This document shows positions 43,538 to 56,400 of a stretch of 64,000 nucleotides of DNA, piece after piece. The stretch is from Oreohelix idahoensis. Its lineage: Eukaryota > Mollusca > Gastropoda > Stylommatophora > Oreohelicidae. A model generated the notes under the pieces. That model worked only from the letters and a program-made list of their open reading frames with translations. It searched no databases and was not told the origin of the DNA. The number at the start of each line of letters is the position of its first letter. Position 1 is the stretch's first letter. Location: assembly GCA_024509875.1 (NCBI GenBank), contig JAMPIV010000299.1:186001-250000 (forward strand), in the 5' to 3' direction. The position numbers and the translations under genes are program-made.

Positions 43538-46518
43538 GTTGTAATTATATTGAACCAGGACAAACAGTACAAATTGAGCCTTTGGAGAATGAGGACATAA
43601 ATGATGAACCCCTCATGTTTGTTGCTGAAGGTATCGCACAAGTTTCATCTTCACGTGACTTTCCGGTCATGATTATAAACACGTCGGGACAAGCTACAAC
43701 GATACATAGAGGTACAATAGTCGCTAAAGTACAAAGATCGTCCTTGACCGCTACCAAGAACAGCAAGATACCTGAAGTTGGTCAGAGTCGAAACCCTTAT
43801 CCACCTGCTCCACGCATATCCCAAAATCATACCCCAGGTCACCCTCCCGATTCTGGCAGAAAATGTCATTGGCAAAGCACAGATGTTAACCGATTCACTA
43901 ACAGATATGGAGTTAGGCGTTACACACGAGCAACACGGAAGATGGCCCAATCAAATAGAACAGTGGACAGATATAGAATTTATGACCAGCAGAATAATAA
44001 GGAACAAAGATGTCAACAAACACTGCATAGGTATAAAATGAATAACACTGGGTATATACCTAAGAATCGTGTTACTTCCACACACAGAGAGAGGAAACAT
44101 AGCAAGCAAGATGACACACCGTATGAAAAAGCTTGCAGAGATGAACCTGAATACATAGATGCAGATGCAAAGAAAGATGAATATCATAGTTATGCACAGA
44201 GAGTGAGTCAAGTAATCCAAAGAAAAGCACAGGATGGAGTATTTAGAAGAGCAGGCGATAGTACAAGACAAGGCCATTATGTTAATCTTGTTACCCATCA
44301 TATACTACCAACTCCAGCAAAGCCCTTTGAATACTGTCGTAGTCAACGACATAGTAGACGTCATATTTATAATACAGAGGAAGAGCATACTCCATGGCGG
44401 AAACCCAGCACGAGATACTCAAACAAACCACTGTATCGAGGATATGACTTCAGATATTCAAATCCCTTTGAACACTGCCGAAGTGAACGACAGAGCAGAC
44501 GGAACGTATATAGAACAGATGAAGAGCATACTCCATGGCGGAAACCCACTGCGAGATACGCAAATAAACCATTTTGTCAGAGAGAAGAGCCCAGACGTTT
44601 TAAACCTTCTGATTATTATAAGAAAGAACAAGAGAGAAGAAGTAACTTTTATAGAACTGAAGAAGACAATACATATGTTAAAACACTGTGGACAGATAAT
44701 GAGTCCTACACACGGAATGAAACACCAGATCGGTTGTCGCAGTTATTGGCCACATTGAAAGTGGATAATCAATATAAATCCAAACTCACTACGTTCGTCA
44801 CCAAACACCAGGATGTGTTTGCAATAACAGATATGGAGTTAGGAGGAACCAACACAGTACATATGGACATTCAAACTACAACAGAAGAACCCATTAGTTT
44901 GAAACCATTCCACACTCCTTTGAAGAACCGTGAAACAGTGGAAAAAGCTATAAATGACATGTTGAATGCAGGAGTTATAGAGAGATCGAGATCAGCATGG
45001 TCGTCACCAATAGTGATTGTGTCAAAGAAAGATGGAACGAGTAGATACCGTTGTGATTATCGAGCATTGAACAAAATTACGAAAACGATTTCATATCCAT
45101 TACCACGCATAGATGATATTTTGGCGACACTTGGACATTCTACACACTTCACTACATTGGACGCACGCTCGGGATTTTGGTGTATTCCTATGACACCGGC
45201 AGCTAAAGAAAAGTCAACATTTTGTACACACATGAGTAGTTACAAATGGAACGTTATGCCTTTTGGTTTGAAAGGAAGTCCCGCAGCATACATGGCATTG
45301 ATGGACGAGGTTTTACAGGGGATGCATTCTTTTGCATTAGCTTATATAGACGATATACTTATTCACACATCAGGTACTGTGGATGACCATTTAAAGAAGG
45401 TTGAACAAGTTTTTGATCGCCTCCGACACCACCAGGTTAAACTCAAGTTAAGTAAATGCGAGTTCCTAAAAACAGAAACCAAATATTTAGGATTCATAGT
45501 CAACAAAGATGGTATTTGCCCTGACAGAGATAAAGTGGAAGCAATAAGAAAAATGCCCGCCCCCACAACAGTGAAGCAGGTACGAGCGTATATTGGTTGC
45601 TGTGAATATTACAGACGCCACATTATTAACTTTTCAAAGGCCGCTGAACCACTCATTGCCCTTACCAAGAAGTATTCAAGATTTAAGTGGACAAAGGAAT
45701 GTCAAGAATCCTTCGATTACCTCAAGGAAGCACTTACAACGATACCACTGCTCGCCCATCCCGATATATCTCGCCCAATGATTTTGTATACGGATGCCTC
45801 GAATACAGCAATAGGCGCTTGTTTAGTCCAATCCAGAGAAGAAAATGAGACACCTATCATACCTGAGATTCCTACTGAGATGCCTATAGCATTTGTGTCA
45901 TACGCCCTTTCTAAAACACAGAAACGCTGGTCGACAACAGAGAAAGAAGCGTTTGCCATATATTACACGATACAGAAACTTGATTTTTATATCAGAGGTA
46001 CCAAACTTACTATTAGAACAGACCATCAACCATTAGTGAATTGGCTCACTAAGACGCAGGAGCAGCCCAAGAAGTTACAAGCATGGTCCATGAACCTACA
46101 ATCGTATGACACAAAAATTGAATATATGCCGGGTACTCAGAATACGTGTGCAGACCTACTTTCCCGAACGCCTCACCCTAGTACCATACAGGAAGATGAC
46201 CCACATGCGTTCACTGACATCAACGACAATGCAAAGGAGATCAACACTAAAAACTCCAACAGAATAGATGATGAAAACACCACCGCCACAACAGATACCG
46301 GCACACAGGAAACAATGGATGTAGACATATTTGATGTACATGCTGAGCAAAGAAGAGATCCCGAAATTCTCAAAATCATCAAACAAGTAGAAACGAAACC
46401 TATATCACTTAAACAGTTTATAATCCTGCCACATGACCACATACTATATCACATTGATGACAAACAAGAAGGGAGACTACAGAAAGTAATTTCACAATCA
46501 GTAAACCTCAATTACTAG
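43538..46518 (+). pseudogene. Element C protease-RT linker, reverse transcriptase and RNase H
   Basis: The frame continues C's pol from the end of the B1 duplication; the first ATG at 43582 is internal. A basic, Arg/His/Tyr-rich linker of about 300 residues contains repeats of EEHTPWRKP near 44385 and 44525. Reverse transcriptase follows: CDYRALNKITKT near residue 490 (counted from 43582), TLDARSGFWCIPM, MPFGLKGSPAAY and YIDD near 588, then FLGFIV-type palm end. RNase H has TDASNTAIGACL near 736, TEKEAFAIYYTI and RTDHQPL, and ends near 46150. A shift near 46500 ends the frame at 46518, and integrase continues in another frame. Confidence 0.85.
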
Positions 46519-47077
46519 AGCAGTTCTATGACAATAATGGACATGGTGGAAGAGGTAAAACCATTGACATTATCAAGAAAGGATATTATTGGAGGTCAAT
46601 GTACAAGGACATAGTTGAATATGTTAGTACTTGCAAAATATGCAGAATGAGAAACATGAGACCAACTAAAGTTCCCTTACAAGAAATGAAACCATCTCAT
46701 TTCCCTATGAAAGTTATAAGTATGGACATTTCTGGTCCATATCTAATTACGCAGTCTGGGAATGTATACCTCTTACACTTTGTTGATCAATATTTGGTAT
46801 GGCCTGAAAGTTATCCTCTCAAGAATATAACGTCAGCGACAGTGACGGAGTTTTTTCTACAAGAATTTGTACCAAGACATGGTTGTCCTAAGAGAATAAT
46901 CACAGATAACGGGAAACAATTTGTCGGTAATCCTTTCAAGAAGACACTCCAGACTTTGCATATTCAACATACCACTTGCAGTTTCTATAGACCGCAGGCA
47001 AATGGAAGAAATGAAAGAATGCATGCTACATTGCATGATATCCTTGCTAAATATATACAAGGAAATGCACAATATTA

Positions 47078-47078
<1 letters not shown>
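46519..47078 (+). pseudogene. Element C integrase core, broken by a TA repeat
   Basis: The frame enters from upstream of ATG 46599. The zinc-binding end shows NNGHGGRGKT and CKICR, but the first His of the usual HD...GH motif is Tyr (TATGAC). Catalytic residues are visible in SMDISGPY, ITDNGKQF and NGRNERMH. This enzyme would insert the cDNA. The frame ends at 47078, right before a long TA run, and the same protein resumes after it. Confidence 0.8.

Positions 47079-47080
<2 letters not shown>

Positions 47081-47157
<77 letters not shown>
47081..47157. repeat. (TA)n microsatellite inside integrase coding sequence
   Basis: A perfect TA run of 77 bases separates two halves of the integrase reading frame of element C. 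Confidence 0.95.
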
Positions 47158-47159
<2 letters not shown>

Positions 47160-48385
47160 ATCAAGCTCTTGAAGCGATACGAGTAAATATAAATGAGACG
47201 ACAGGACTGTCTACATTCTACATGCTATATGGACGTGAACCTACCTTCTTATTAGATAATCTCCTGCAACCTCAGAAGAAGTATCAAGGTGAAAATCCCA
47301 TCGAAGTTATACTACAAGAAAAGCATAGAGCACACCAGGTAGCTAATCGAAACTCCTAGAAAGCTTTTAAGAAATGGCAGAAGCAGCATGATAAAAGAGC
47401 TAAATTAGAACAATTTCAAGTTGGGGATAAAGAATATTACAAGAAGAATGTTCGAGATAATAAATTTGATGCACGATGGCTTGACGGATATAAAGTGTTG
47501 GAACAGACAACACCGATAAATTATATATTATGGAATGAAGAGAAGAACATAGTCACCAAAGCACACGCAGCACAGATGAAGAAGGATAATCATCGCCCCA
47601 CAGCACCACCAGTTTTACCGAATGGCCGACCAGTACGAAAAGCCACGTTGAGTCACTACAATTTTACAGAGTCATCAAGTACTTCACATAGCGAAAGCGA
47701 CATAGATGGTGAGCAGGACACTAACGTAGAACAACATAACACTCCAGATCAATTAAAAGATGCTATACATCGCCTGACTCGCTGCAGAGAAAACTCAGAA
47801 GACGAAGATGATATTCCACCAGCAAAACTAAGAGAGAGATTAATATACAGAGATAATCGTCTACACGATAAGGATAGTAGTACACCACTATCAGTACATG
47901 ATGACGAACCCCATACATCCATAACAATTCAAACATACTATGCCAATCAGAAATTACAACCGTCAGCTTCCAGTCAACACCAGCCTACACACTCCAGTTG
48001 GGACAGCGAAGACGAGAGGCCTTTGCAATCAGCAACGAGAAACAACATAACCCCCCATAGTCGGAGCTTTACAGAAGAACATACGAGTCGACAATTACAA
48101 CCGTCAGCTTCCAGTCAACACCAGCCTACACACTCTAGCTGGGATAGCGACGATGAAAAGCCTTTACATGCAACGAGAAGCAACATAATCCATCACACTC
48201 AGAGTTCTACAGCGGAGCATATGAACAGTAACAAGAATATCATTGATACGCCTTTGGCACCAGTTGAATCAGAACTTGACACAACAGAACGAGACGAAAG
48301 CAACACCGAGTGCATGGATGACACAGCCAACACCGAAATACGTATAGCCACCAAGCGCCCTTACCAACCTCCTGTTACTGGTTAG
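47158..48385 (+). pseudogene. Element C integrase C-terminus and acidic, repeat-bearing tail
   Basis: After the TA run, the integrase resumes with ETTGLSTFYMLYGREPTFLL and QFQVGDKEYYKKN, interrupted by a TAG near 47357. The long open part from 47495 carries the last beta-barrel-like segment (TPINYILWNEEKN) and then about 250 residues rich in Ser, Asp, Glu, Thr and His. A segment of about 30 residues (LQPSASSQHQPTHSSWDS) is present twice, at about 47955 and 48090. The tail ends at 48385. Its role is unknown; long disordered integrase tails occur in some Ty3/Gypsy lineages. Confidence 0.65.
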
Positions 48386-49343
48386 TTTAAGTGACCACCA
48401 GGAATGTAACAATCTCTTTTCTGTTTACTGTTGTGGGATGAATGTGTTGATGCTCTCCTACACTGTTGAAGGCTGTACGGTCTACTTCAACGTTCCTGCA
48501 CGGTGTTACTGTTTGTTTCTGTGCTTGTGTAGTCAGTCCGACCTGGGCCAAACAGCGCTGTTATGTCTGAATAGCTCACCAGGCGTTGAGGCGCCAACAG
48601 GGTGTCATGTTGACATACATTCATCAGACATCTTCAAATGTGAAATACTCGATATTTGTGTAGGTTGAATGGTGATGTGGGTGGGTAGAAATCGCGAATA
48701 TGTTTAGGCTCTTTGATATATAAACAAGGCACCCACTCACTCACATGCAGTAGTCAGTAATGTTGAAACTGCGGGAACTTTTCAACCATTTATTGACGAG
48801 ACACTACGACATCAACAGGTACAGTCAAAATGGACGAGAATCAAGGACATCTTATAAATTGGAAATGACTGGTAAAACATCTGGAATTATTAAGCTTGAA
48901 CCACTCATCTACTAGGACGTTATCGACAATGGTCTGTCCTTTATCAATAGTTCAATACTGCAGATTACGTACCATTGACTTATCGCGTCAAGTATGGTAC
49001 ACAACTCCGTCGTACAAAAAAAGGCGAGTTCACACTTGCATAATAATAATAATGTTGCAATACAGCTGGCATAACAAGCCAGATACATCTTCTTCTGCTC
49101 AAAGATATCGGCCGTAATATCGGGCCTCTATAGTAATGTCAAACAACTGTGTATTCTCCTTAGGCAGGCATAAACATCCATACCGAAATGTACCGCAAAC
49201 ATGCGGGTTTCATAAATATATATATATTCACTGGGCTTCTTCATAACTGTTAGACAAATAGTCTCAGTTGGCTACATCGAGCACAAATAATGGACTTCTG
49301 CATCTCAAAGGACCGTGAGCTCCACTCACCGGTTGCCACAAAA

Positions 49344-49735
49344 TGTTCTGCTAACTAGGCATAGTAATAATGTTTCTTTTACCTTTGACAGAATCCTAGA
49401 AATACACAGATAACACAACTGTCGTCATTCCCGACGAACAGATAAACTCTGGGAAAGAATCCCAAACATCACAGTCTCACAGAAGACTATCTTTCCCCAG
49501 ATAATGCAGAGAGATACCACGGACGTACCAGTCCGGACAGAAACCCAGGTCAACTCTCCTTTACGGAAGTCCTTCCGTTTCGCGCTAAAACCTTGCGCAT
49601 GCGTAGACAGCACAGATCTAAGTAGAGCTGACCCCGACATAAGACAGGTCAACAGACATGAATAACCCAAGGGAAGATAACCCCTAAATCAACCTGTCCC
49701 AGGGAGTTAATAAACAGTTCTCTACCTTAGATCAT
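49344..49735 (+). repeat. Possible solo LTR inside element C
   Basis: CAAAA at 49339-49343 and 49736-49740 flanks a 392-bp segment that starts TGTTCTGCTAAC and has AATAAA near 49709. It ends in AT rather than CA, and no internal region is present. The A-rich flanks could match by chance. Confidence 0.25.
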
Positions 49736-50285
49736 CAAAATATAAAATAGATTTACATCTTATGAAACCGTCAAAAACGACAGCAACACCCTCGTCACCA
49801 GATTCACCACCAAGAGCGAAGTTGTTACGTCTACCGCAAGAACATGTACGAGCCAGGTTCAAAAGAAATCATCGTCAAGTACACAAACCGTCTCTAGGTT
49901 TACAACAACGTACAAATATTTAATCGCCCCGTTCCTCCTGCAGAGCGACTATAAACACGACATCACAACTGATACCAACTTCGTAACAGTACGACAGTCG
50001 CCTCTCCAGTAGAGAAATTACACTATTAGAACTTGCAAAACAAATCTCGAACTTAGTGTAATCGTCGTAAAGTACTCACCCAGCAATAGTACTAATTCGC
50101 AGCACTCACCCAGCAATAGTGCTTATAGGTACTCCAATCAACATAGTACCTAAAATTAAGTCACTTAATTAAGTTTTCTCTGTGATTAACGTAGTTGATA
50201 TTGATATTCCGGAGCACACTTAGACACTCACATTACTCACTAACCTTTTAATGAGAGAGTATAGAACTTTGAGGAAAAAGAGATC

Positions 50286-50513
50286 GTAGAATAATTACAT
50301 AGAATCTCATGAGTTGTGACAAAGTAGAATAATTACATAGAATCTCATGAGTTGTGACAAAGTAGAATAAACCCATAGAATCTCATAAGTTGTGACAAAG
50401 TAGAATAAACCCATAGAATCTCATGAGTTGTGACAAAGTAGAATAAACACATAGAATCTCATGAGTTGTGACAAAGTAGACTAAATACATAGAATCTCAT
50501 GAAGCTTAACAGT
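50286..50513. repeat. 38-bp minisatellite, six units
   Basis: Units start with GTAGAAT or GTAGACT at 50286, 50324, 50362, 50400, 50438 and 50476. Core CATAGAATCTCATGAGTTG. Confidence 0.9.
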
Positions 50514-50911
50514 GTTCTTCCCAAGTTTCAAGATTCAGCACACCAGAGGATCAAGACTGATAATTATTAGTATACATAGTTATATGCATATTGATTTGTA
50601 TAATGTATGAATTTCAGGTATATGCTTTTCAGGACTGAGAAAAGAGGAGAATGAAGAAAAGAAAAGAAGAGATATGATACAGATCCAGCCAAGTCATAGC
50701 AGATTAAGAAACTCTCTTACCCATACACATGTGCACATAATGCACTGATGATGAACATTCCCACTTACCATTGCACTGGTTATATAGCGACACCAGGGAT
50801 ACAACATGGGTGCAGTATTGATATTATAGGCACTGCTTACTTCAGAGATGATGGTGATGACACTTATATAGTCATGTTCACATTAATTTTAGGCACAATG
50901 ATGTTGGGTAT

Positions 50912-51992
50912 TGTTGCGTGATAAATTCTCGCAACATCGTTTTATTTCAATATCTGTTTTATAACGCAAGGGCAACAACTGCTTGAAATTTATAGTCACT
51001 TTTCTCGGTAAGCATTTGTCTTCTCGCGTTGGTATCGAATGCAGTTAACTTTTGAGCTGTGGTCATTTTTGCGCTGGACTGCGCATGACTTGTCTTGTTG
51101 TTTGGTCGATCGGTTTCCGCCCACCACTAGTGGGAGTGAGCGATTTGGAATGGCGAAAGAGATGCCTCGTTGAAGAGGGGATCTCCGCTATTTTTTGTTC
51201 TGTCAGGGATGTGTAGTCCTCTTAATGGATATTTCGTTTATTCGAGATAAGACCTCTAGTGTTTCCCACATGTCGGGAGGCGTGATATTTCTGTGTATTT
51301 CATGAAAGCAAGGTAAATTGACTTTTTCATTAACTCTATCGATTTTGGGTCGTGAGCGATTTCGATTCATAGCCTGTCTCCGAAAGTCGTCGTCACGAGA
51401 TGTTCTTCCCAGCTCACATGTCGCTGCATTGTACTGCATCGGTTGATGCATGTACCAAGGACCATTACTTGCTACTTTGTTAAATGAACTAGGTTTAGAA
51501 AACCTTTATTATCTAGAGGATATTTTTGAGGACATTATTTATACTTCGGCAGACGTGTCTGTCTTGCTGAAGTCAAACTAAGGAGAGTGAACTGATCTCA
51601 TACATCTGGTTATCTCCTGGCTGTTATAGAAAAGGATGGAGTTTTCCACCTGACTACATTTACAGCACTATGAAATATAACATGCATCTGACTCATCATT
51701 GTAATGCTGTCTACCGTTATTGCTGTATTGAATGTTGCTGTGATAATGACTGTTTGATGTGCCTACACATTTGCGTAACCATTTTGTCACTGTGGCGTCC
51801 ACAATAAATAATGAAGAAAAACGTCAACGGCTGTTTCAAGACTCATTGACTTTATACGTCGTGAGTTTACTGACGTCCTATGTGGATTGCCCTGTTATTG
51901 TTGTATGAACATTGTTTTGACTGAACACATCTACACACTACACAAAACCAGACATGCGGATACCATCCATCATCATATGGCATCACGCATCA
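50912..51992 (+). repeat. 5' LTR of B2
   Basis: Same ends as B1 LTRs (TGTTGCG...ACGCATCA). Confidence 0.95.
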
Positions 51993-53425
51993 TTTGGTGG
52001 CCATAAGCTGGTTTGATTCTGGTACTAGCAAACACGGGGTCCCTTACCCACTTCATTTTCAACAAGAATTCATCAGCATCCTTCAAGAAATTAACATTCT
52101 TCAATACAGTCAACATCTTCAAAATTTTCAAAGTACTCGGCGTTGCCCGGTAAAAGTCAAAATTTCAATTTTTTGACGGAAACAAGAATTTGACAGTACC
52201 CGGCGTTGTTACATGTTGCCGGATAACTCGGACTGCTGTTATCTTTTACGCAAGTCAAGCAAGTTGCTGCTGTCAAGGTTCCAGTGCTGTCGTTTTTTGA
52301 GAAGGTCAAGTGCCGGTTGAAACGGGTTGTTTTCTGAAGAAGGCCAAGTACCGATTTCCATCAACTTACTTTTGGATTAGAAGGTCAAGTGCCGAAACAA
52401 CTCAACACACAGTATTTCAGAAGCTCTTGTACCATCGTGTTAGCAGTGGAAGCAGTTCAGATGTGCCATCATCGTTGGAGCTTCGCTCTTTAGGACGTTG
52501 ATTGACATCCGTTTTTCTGCTGTTCTACGATTGGAAGCCTATAAGTTAAGTGGCCTGTTTGTATGTAAACTGTGCCCTTATACTTCTGCTGAGTCTTCTG
52601 TGTATCATCTCATTCTATATGTTATATGTTTATATGTTATTTGTATATTTATATGTTTATATTTCAGCGGGTTCTCGGTTGGGTGGTGTCTCCGTTAGAT
52701 TATGCCACGTCATAGAGGTCGTCTATTGTGAGCGTTTTCTGTAGGGTTTGCAAATTTCCGATACTGGAATTTGCTAAGCGACTTCTGTTGCTATTTATGT
52801 TAGCTGTGATGACATGTTTTAATATTGTTTTCGTTATTATTTCGCATTCTTTAGTTTTGTTTTGATTTGTTTGTATTTGTTAGCCTACTCTTGTCTATAA
52901 TTTAGTTTCATACAACATTTTTGTTTATACACTGTGGTGTCATGTATTTTGTTTAATTCTATCGCAGATATCGTCACATTTTTTGTGATATTTCATTAAT
53001 TTCTGCTTTATTTTTAGTTGATTTCTGCGAAAGTTTTTGTATTGTTGCTGATCTTTGTTATTGTTTACATTGTTATTGTTTACATTGTTTGTATTGTTTA
53101 CATTTTCAATGTTTACATTCTGCATGTGTTTACATAGTCATTGTTTACAGTTATAGTAATTAGTTAATGGGCTATGCTAATGCACTGTTACTACTACACT
53201 GATGATAAATGAATGATGAATAGTGTCGTGCACTATTGAATGAGAAGTGCACTTATGATCAAGAATTGAGTGCTGATATTTCATATACAAGTTCTTTGAT
53301 TGGAGACTTGTTTCCCACAGAGACTGGGATAATATAAGGTGATGTGAATATACAAGTGCTTAATTAAGACTTGTTACACTTAGGTTTGAAATAAATTAGT
53401 TAATTATTTCAGGTTTTGGACTCAT

Positions 53426-56400
53426 ATGTTAGACAACATGTCTACATTTGAGCACTTTATTGAGCAGGGTAAATTGCTTGGGAAGACTGGTGATAAGTTA
53501 GAAGAATTTGCAACTGCTCGATATGATAAAGCAATGGAAGCTGAACAAAAGAAACTGCAGATGCAGGTGGATGAAAAGAGATTCCAAATGGAAATGGAAA
53601 AACAAAAAAGGGAATCAGAAGCTGAGGAGAGAAAACTCCAGCTACAGCTAGAACCTGAGAATAAAAGACTTGAAAAAGAAGCTGAGAATAAAAGACTTGA
53701 AAAAGAAGCTGAAAATAAAAGACTTGAAAAAGAAGCTGAAAATGAAAGACTTCAAATGCAGGCTGAGGAAAGAAGATTACAGAGAGAGTCTGATGAGAGG
53801 AAAGCAAAAATGGAACATGAAGAAAAACTCTTAGCTTTAGAGTTGGAAAAATTGAAATTGACGAGCATGAGTAATGGTAATGATTCAAACAAGGGTTCAT
53901 CTTCTGGTAAGGCTAATAATGATACTTTTAAGATTAAGTTACCAACATTTAGTCCTTCCAGTGATGACATAATGTTCTATCTGGACAGATTTGAACAAGC
54001 ATGTACAGCTCATAACATAGACAAAGCAAAATATGTTTATCAGTTATCAGGGATACTGACAGGTAAAGCTCTAAGTATATTAAATATGGTGGATGAACCT
54101 GACAAGAACAATTATGAGGTTGTCAGGGCCGCTTTGTTAAAGAAATATCAGCTTAACGAAGACGGCTATCGTCTACAATTTAAAAACATGTTACCTGAAA
54201 ATGGAGTTGAATTCTCCGAGTTTATTGCAAGAATACGCATTACTTTCTCACGATGGGTTGAACTATCTAAGACGGAAAAAACTTATGAAGGACTTATGGA
54301 CTTAATACTTAGAGACAAAGTCATGTCGTCTGTCAATGAGTCTTTCCTTGCTTTCCTTCATGAACGTAAACCTAAAACAATAAAAAGAAATGGAAGATTT
54401 CTGTTGCCAATACGTAACTGCGCACCCACACATAACCATGGGTAACTCTAAGGTGAAAGAAGGTTTACCAGTTGCTTCGGCAGCTCCGTATGGTCAAAAC
54501 TTTGCTCGTAGATCCCAACAAAATTTTGATAGAAAGAGTAGCGGTAATTTCTGTCAAAATCATGGAAATCAATTTCATGGTGATTCTTCTTCGAAGAATG
54601 GGAGACAACCTGATAGTACTCGTTACTATCACCCTAATAATTATAAGCATTTCAAAAGAGGATATGGTAATAGAGGTTATTCCTGCCGAAGACCTCAGAA
54701 CCAAACAAATAGATGTTCGCATCAATGTGAACATGATAGTAAGCGTGGAAACTGGAATTCGAACCAGGATAACAATTACAATAGAGACAATAATAACTGC
54801 AGAGATAATAATAACTCTGATAACTTCAGAGGTAATAATAGTCGGGGTAGATCTCAACACAAAAAAAGAGATATCAGCAGGCTAATGCTGTACAACAGGA
54901 AACTGAGGGAGCCTGTAATCATGTTGTTGATAGTAAAAACTTTGACGCTGTCACTAGTTCTGCTTTTGACTTTGAGAGAGCAAACAAATGCCCCCAATGC
55001 AGTACTTTATTCGAACCGGGTACCATAACTACTTTGAGTTGTGGTCACCCACTTCCCGCTCTTCCTGCTGCTGTTGCGCATGACGGGAGGGGTTCTTTAA
55101 TTCTACATAAGGGTCTTGTTAATGATACTCCGGTCTCACTACTTTTCGATTCCGGATGCACCACTATTGGTGTTAGACAATCGCTTGTAGATCCATCTTG
55201 TGCTACAGGAAGGGTTATTAAATGTGTCACATTTGGCGGCACTCTAGAAAAATATCCTACTGCTGTAATTCGCATTGCCACTCCTTTCTTTACTGGAGAT
55301 GTGCATGCTTGTCTCTTACCTAATCCTATTGCGGACCTTATTATTGGTCGTATTCACGGAGTTAGGGAGTGTACCCCACAGCAGATTGCTGCTTGGGAAG
55401 ATAATAACATGCAAGCTACAAATGCAGTAGTTACAAGAGCACAAGCTCTACAAACACCCGAAACTTCACTGAATAGTGATAATGAAGTTGATAGCCAAGA
55501 TAGTCACTTAGTAATCACTCGTGACTCTTTCATAAAATTGCAAGAAGAAGATCCTTCTTTAAAAAAATTCTTCGTTCTTGCGAAGAAAGGTGATCCGAAT
55601 CAGGATACAAATAGAAAATCTTGGATTGCAATGAGAAACGGCGTACTTGTACGTATGGTACAAGATTCGACTACGTCGGCACATTCGCAAATTCTTGTTC
55701 CCAAGAGCATGAGAGTCCAAATATTACAACATGCTCATGACTCGCAATGTGCTGGACATATGGGTTTTGCCCGTACGAAGTCGAGAGTCCTTGCGGCTTT
55801 CTTTTGGCCTTTTGTCAATAAGGACATTCGTATTTACTGCCGATCATGCAAGGTATGTCAGGAGGTCAAATCTAGAGGACCACGACATGCTGCGCCTATC
55901 CAGGCTGCTGACATTCCTATTCGGCCGTTTCAGAAAATGGCCATAGATATTATTGGCCCTTTTAAGGTCAAGTCGGCCAGAGGACATCAGTTTATCCTTA
56001 CATGTGTCGATATGTGCACACGTTGGCCAGAGGCTATTCCTCTTAAGAGCATATCTACTACAGATATCGCAGATGCTCTTTGGTTGATATTTTCTCGCTT
56101 GGGGTTCCCCAGAGAAATATTGTCAGACCATGGCACTCAACTCATATCTGACACTATGTCACAGGTAATGTCTACCTTACATATTGAACGATCTCTCAGT
56201 AGTATCTACCATCCTATGTCTAATGGGTTAGTTGAGCGTCTGAATAGAACGCTCAAGACTTTGCTTGGTAAGATAACTGAAGATCATCCTCAAGATTGGG
56301 ACAGGGTTTTACCCGCGGCTCTCTTTGCCTATAGAGAAGTCCCTAATGAACACACAGGATTTTCTCCCTTCGAACTTGTCTTTGGCGCGCGTCCACGCGG

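Larger units (their letters stand above)
48386..50906 (+). other. Long 3' noncoding region of element C, left part
   Basis: No env or other recognisable domain. It holds a 38-bp minisatellite and a possible solo LTR (see separate entries). A small basic frame at 49762-49924 (KPSKTTATPSSPDSPP start) has no recognised family. Confidence 0.4.

Noticed and set aside
48386..50906. Search for an env gene in element C
   Set aside because: No signal peptide, furin-like site or long frame was seen; only short frames remain.
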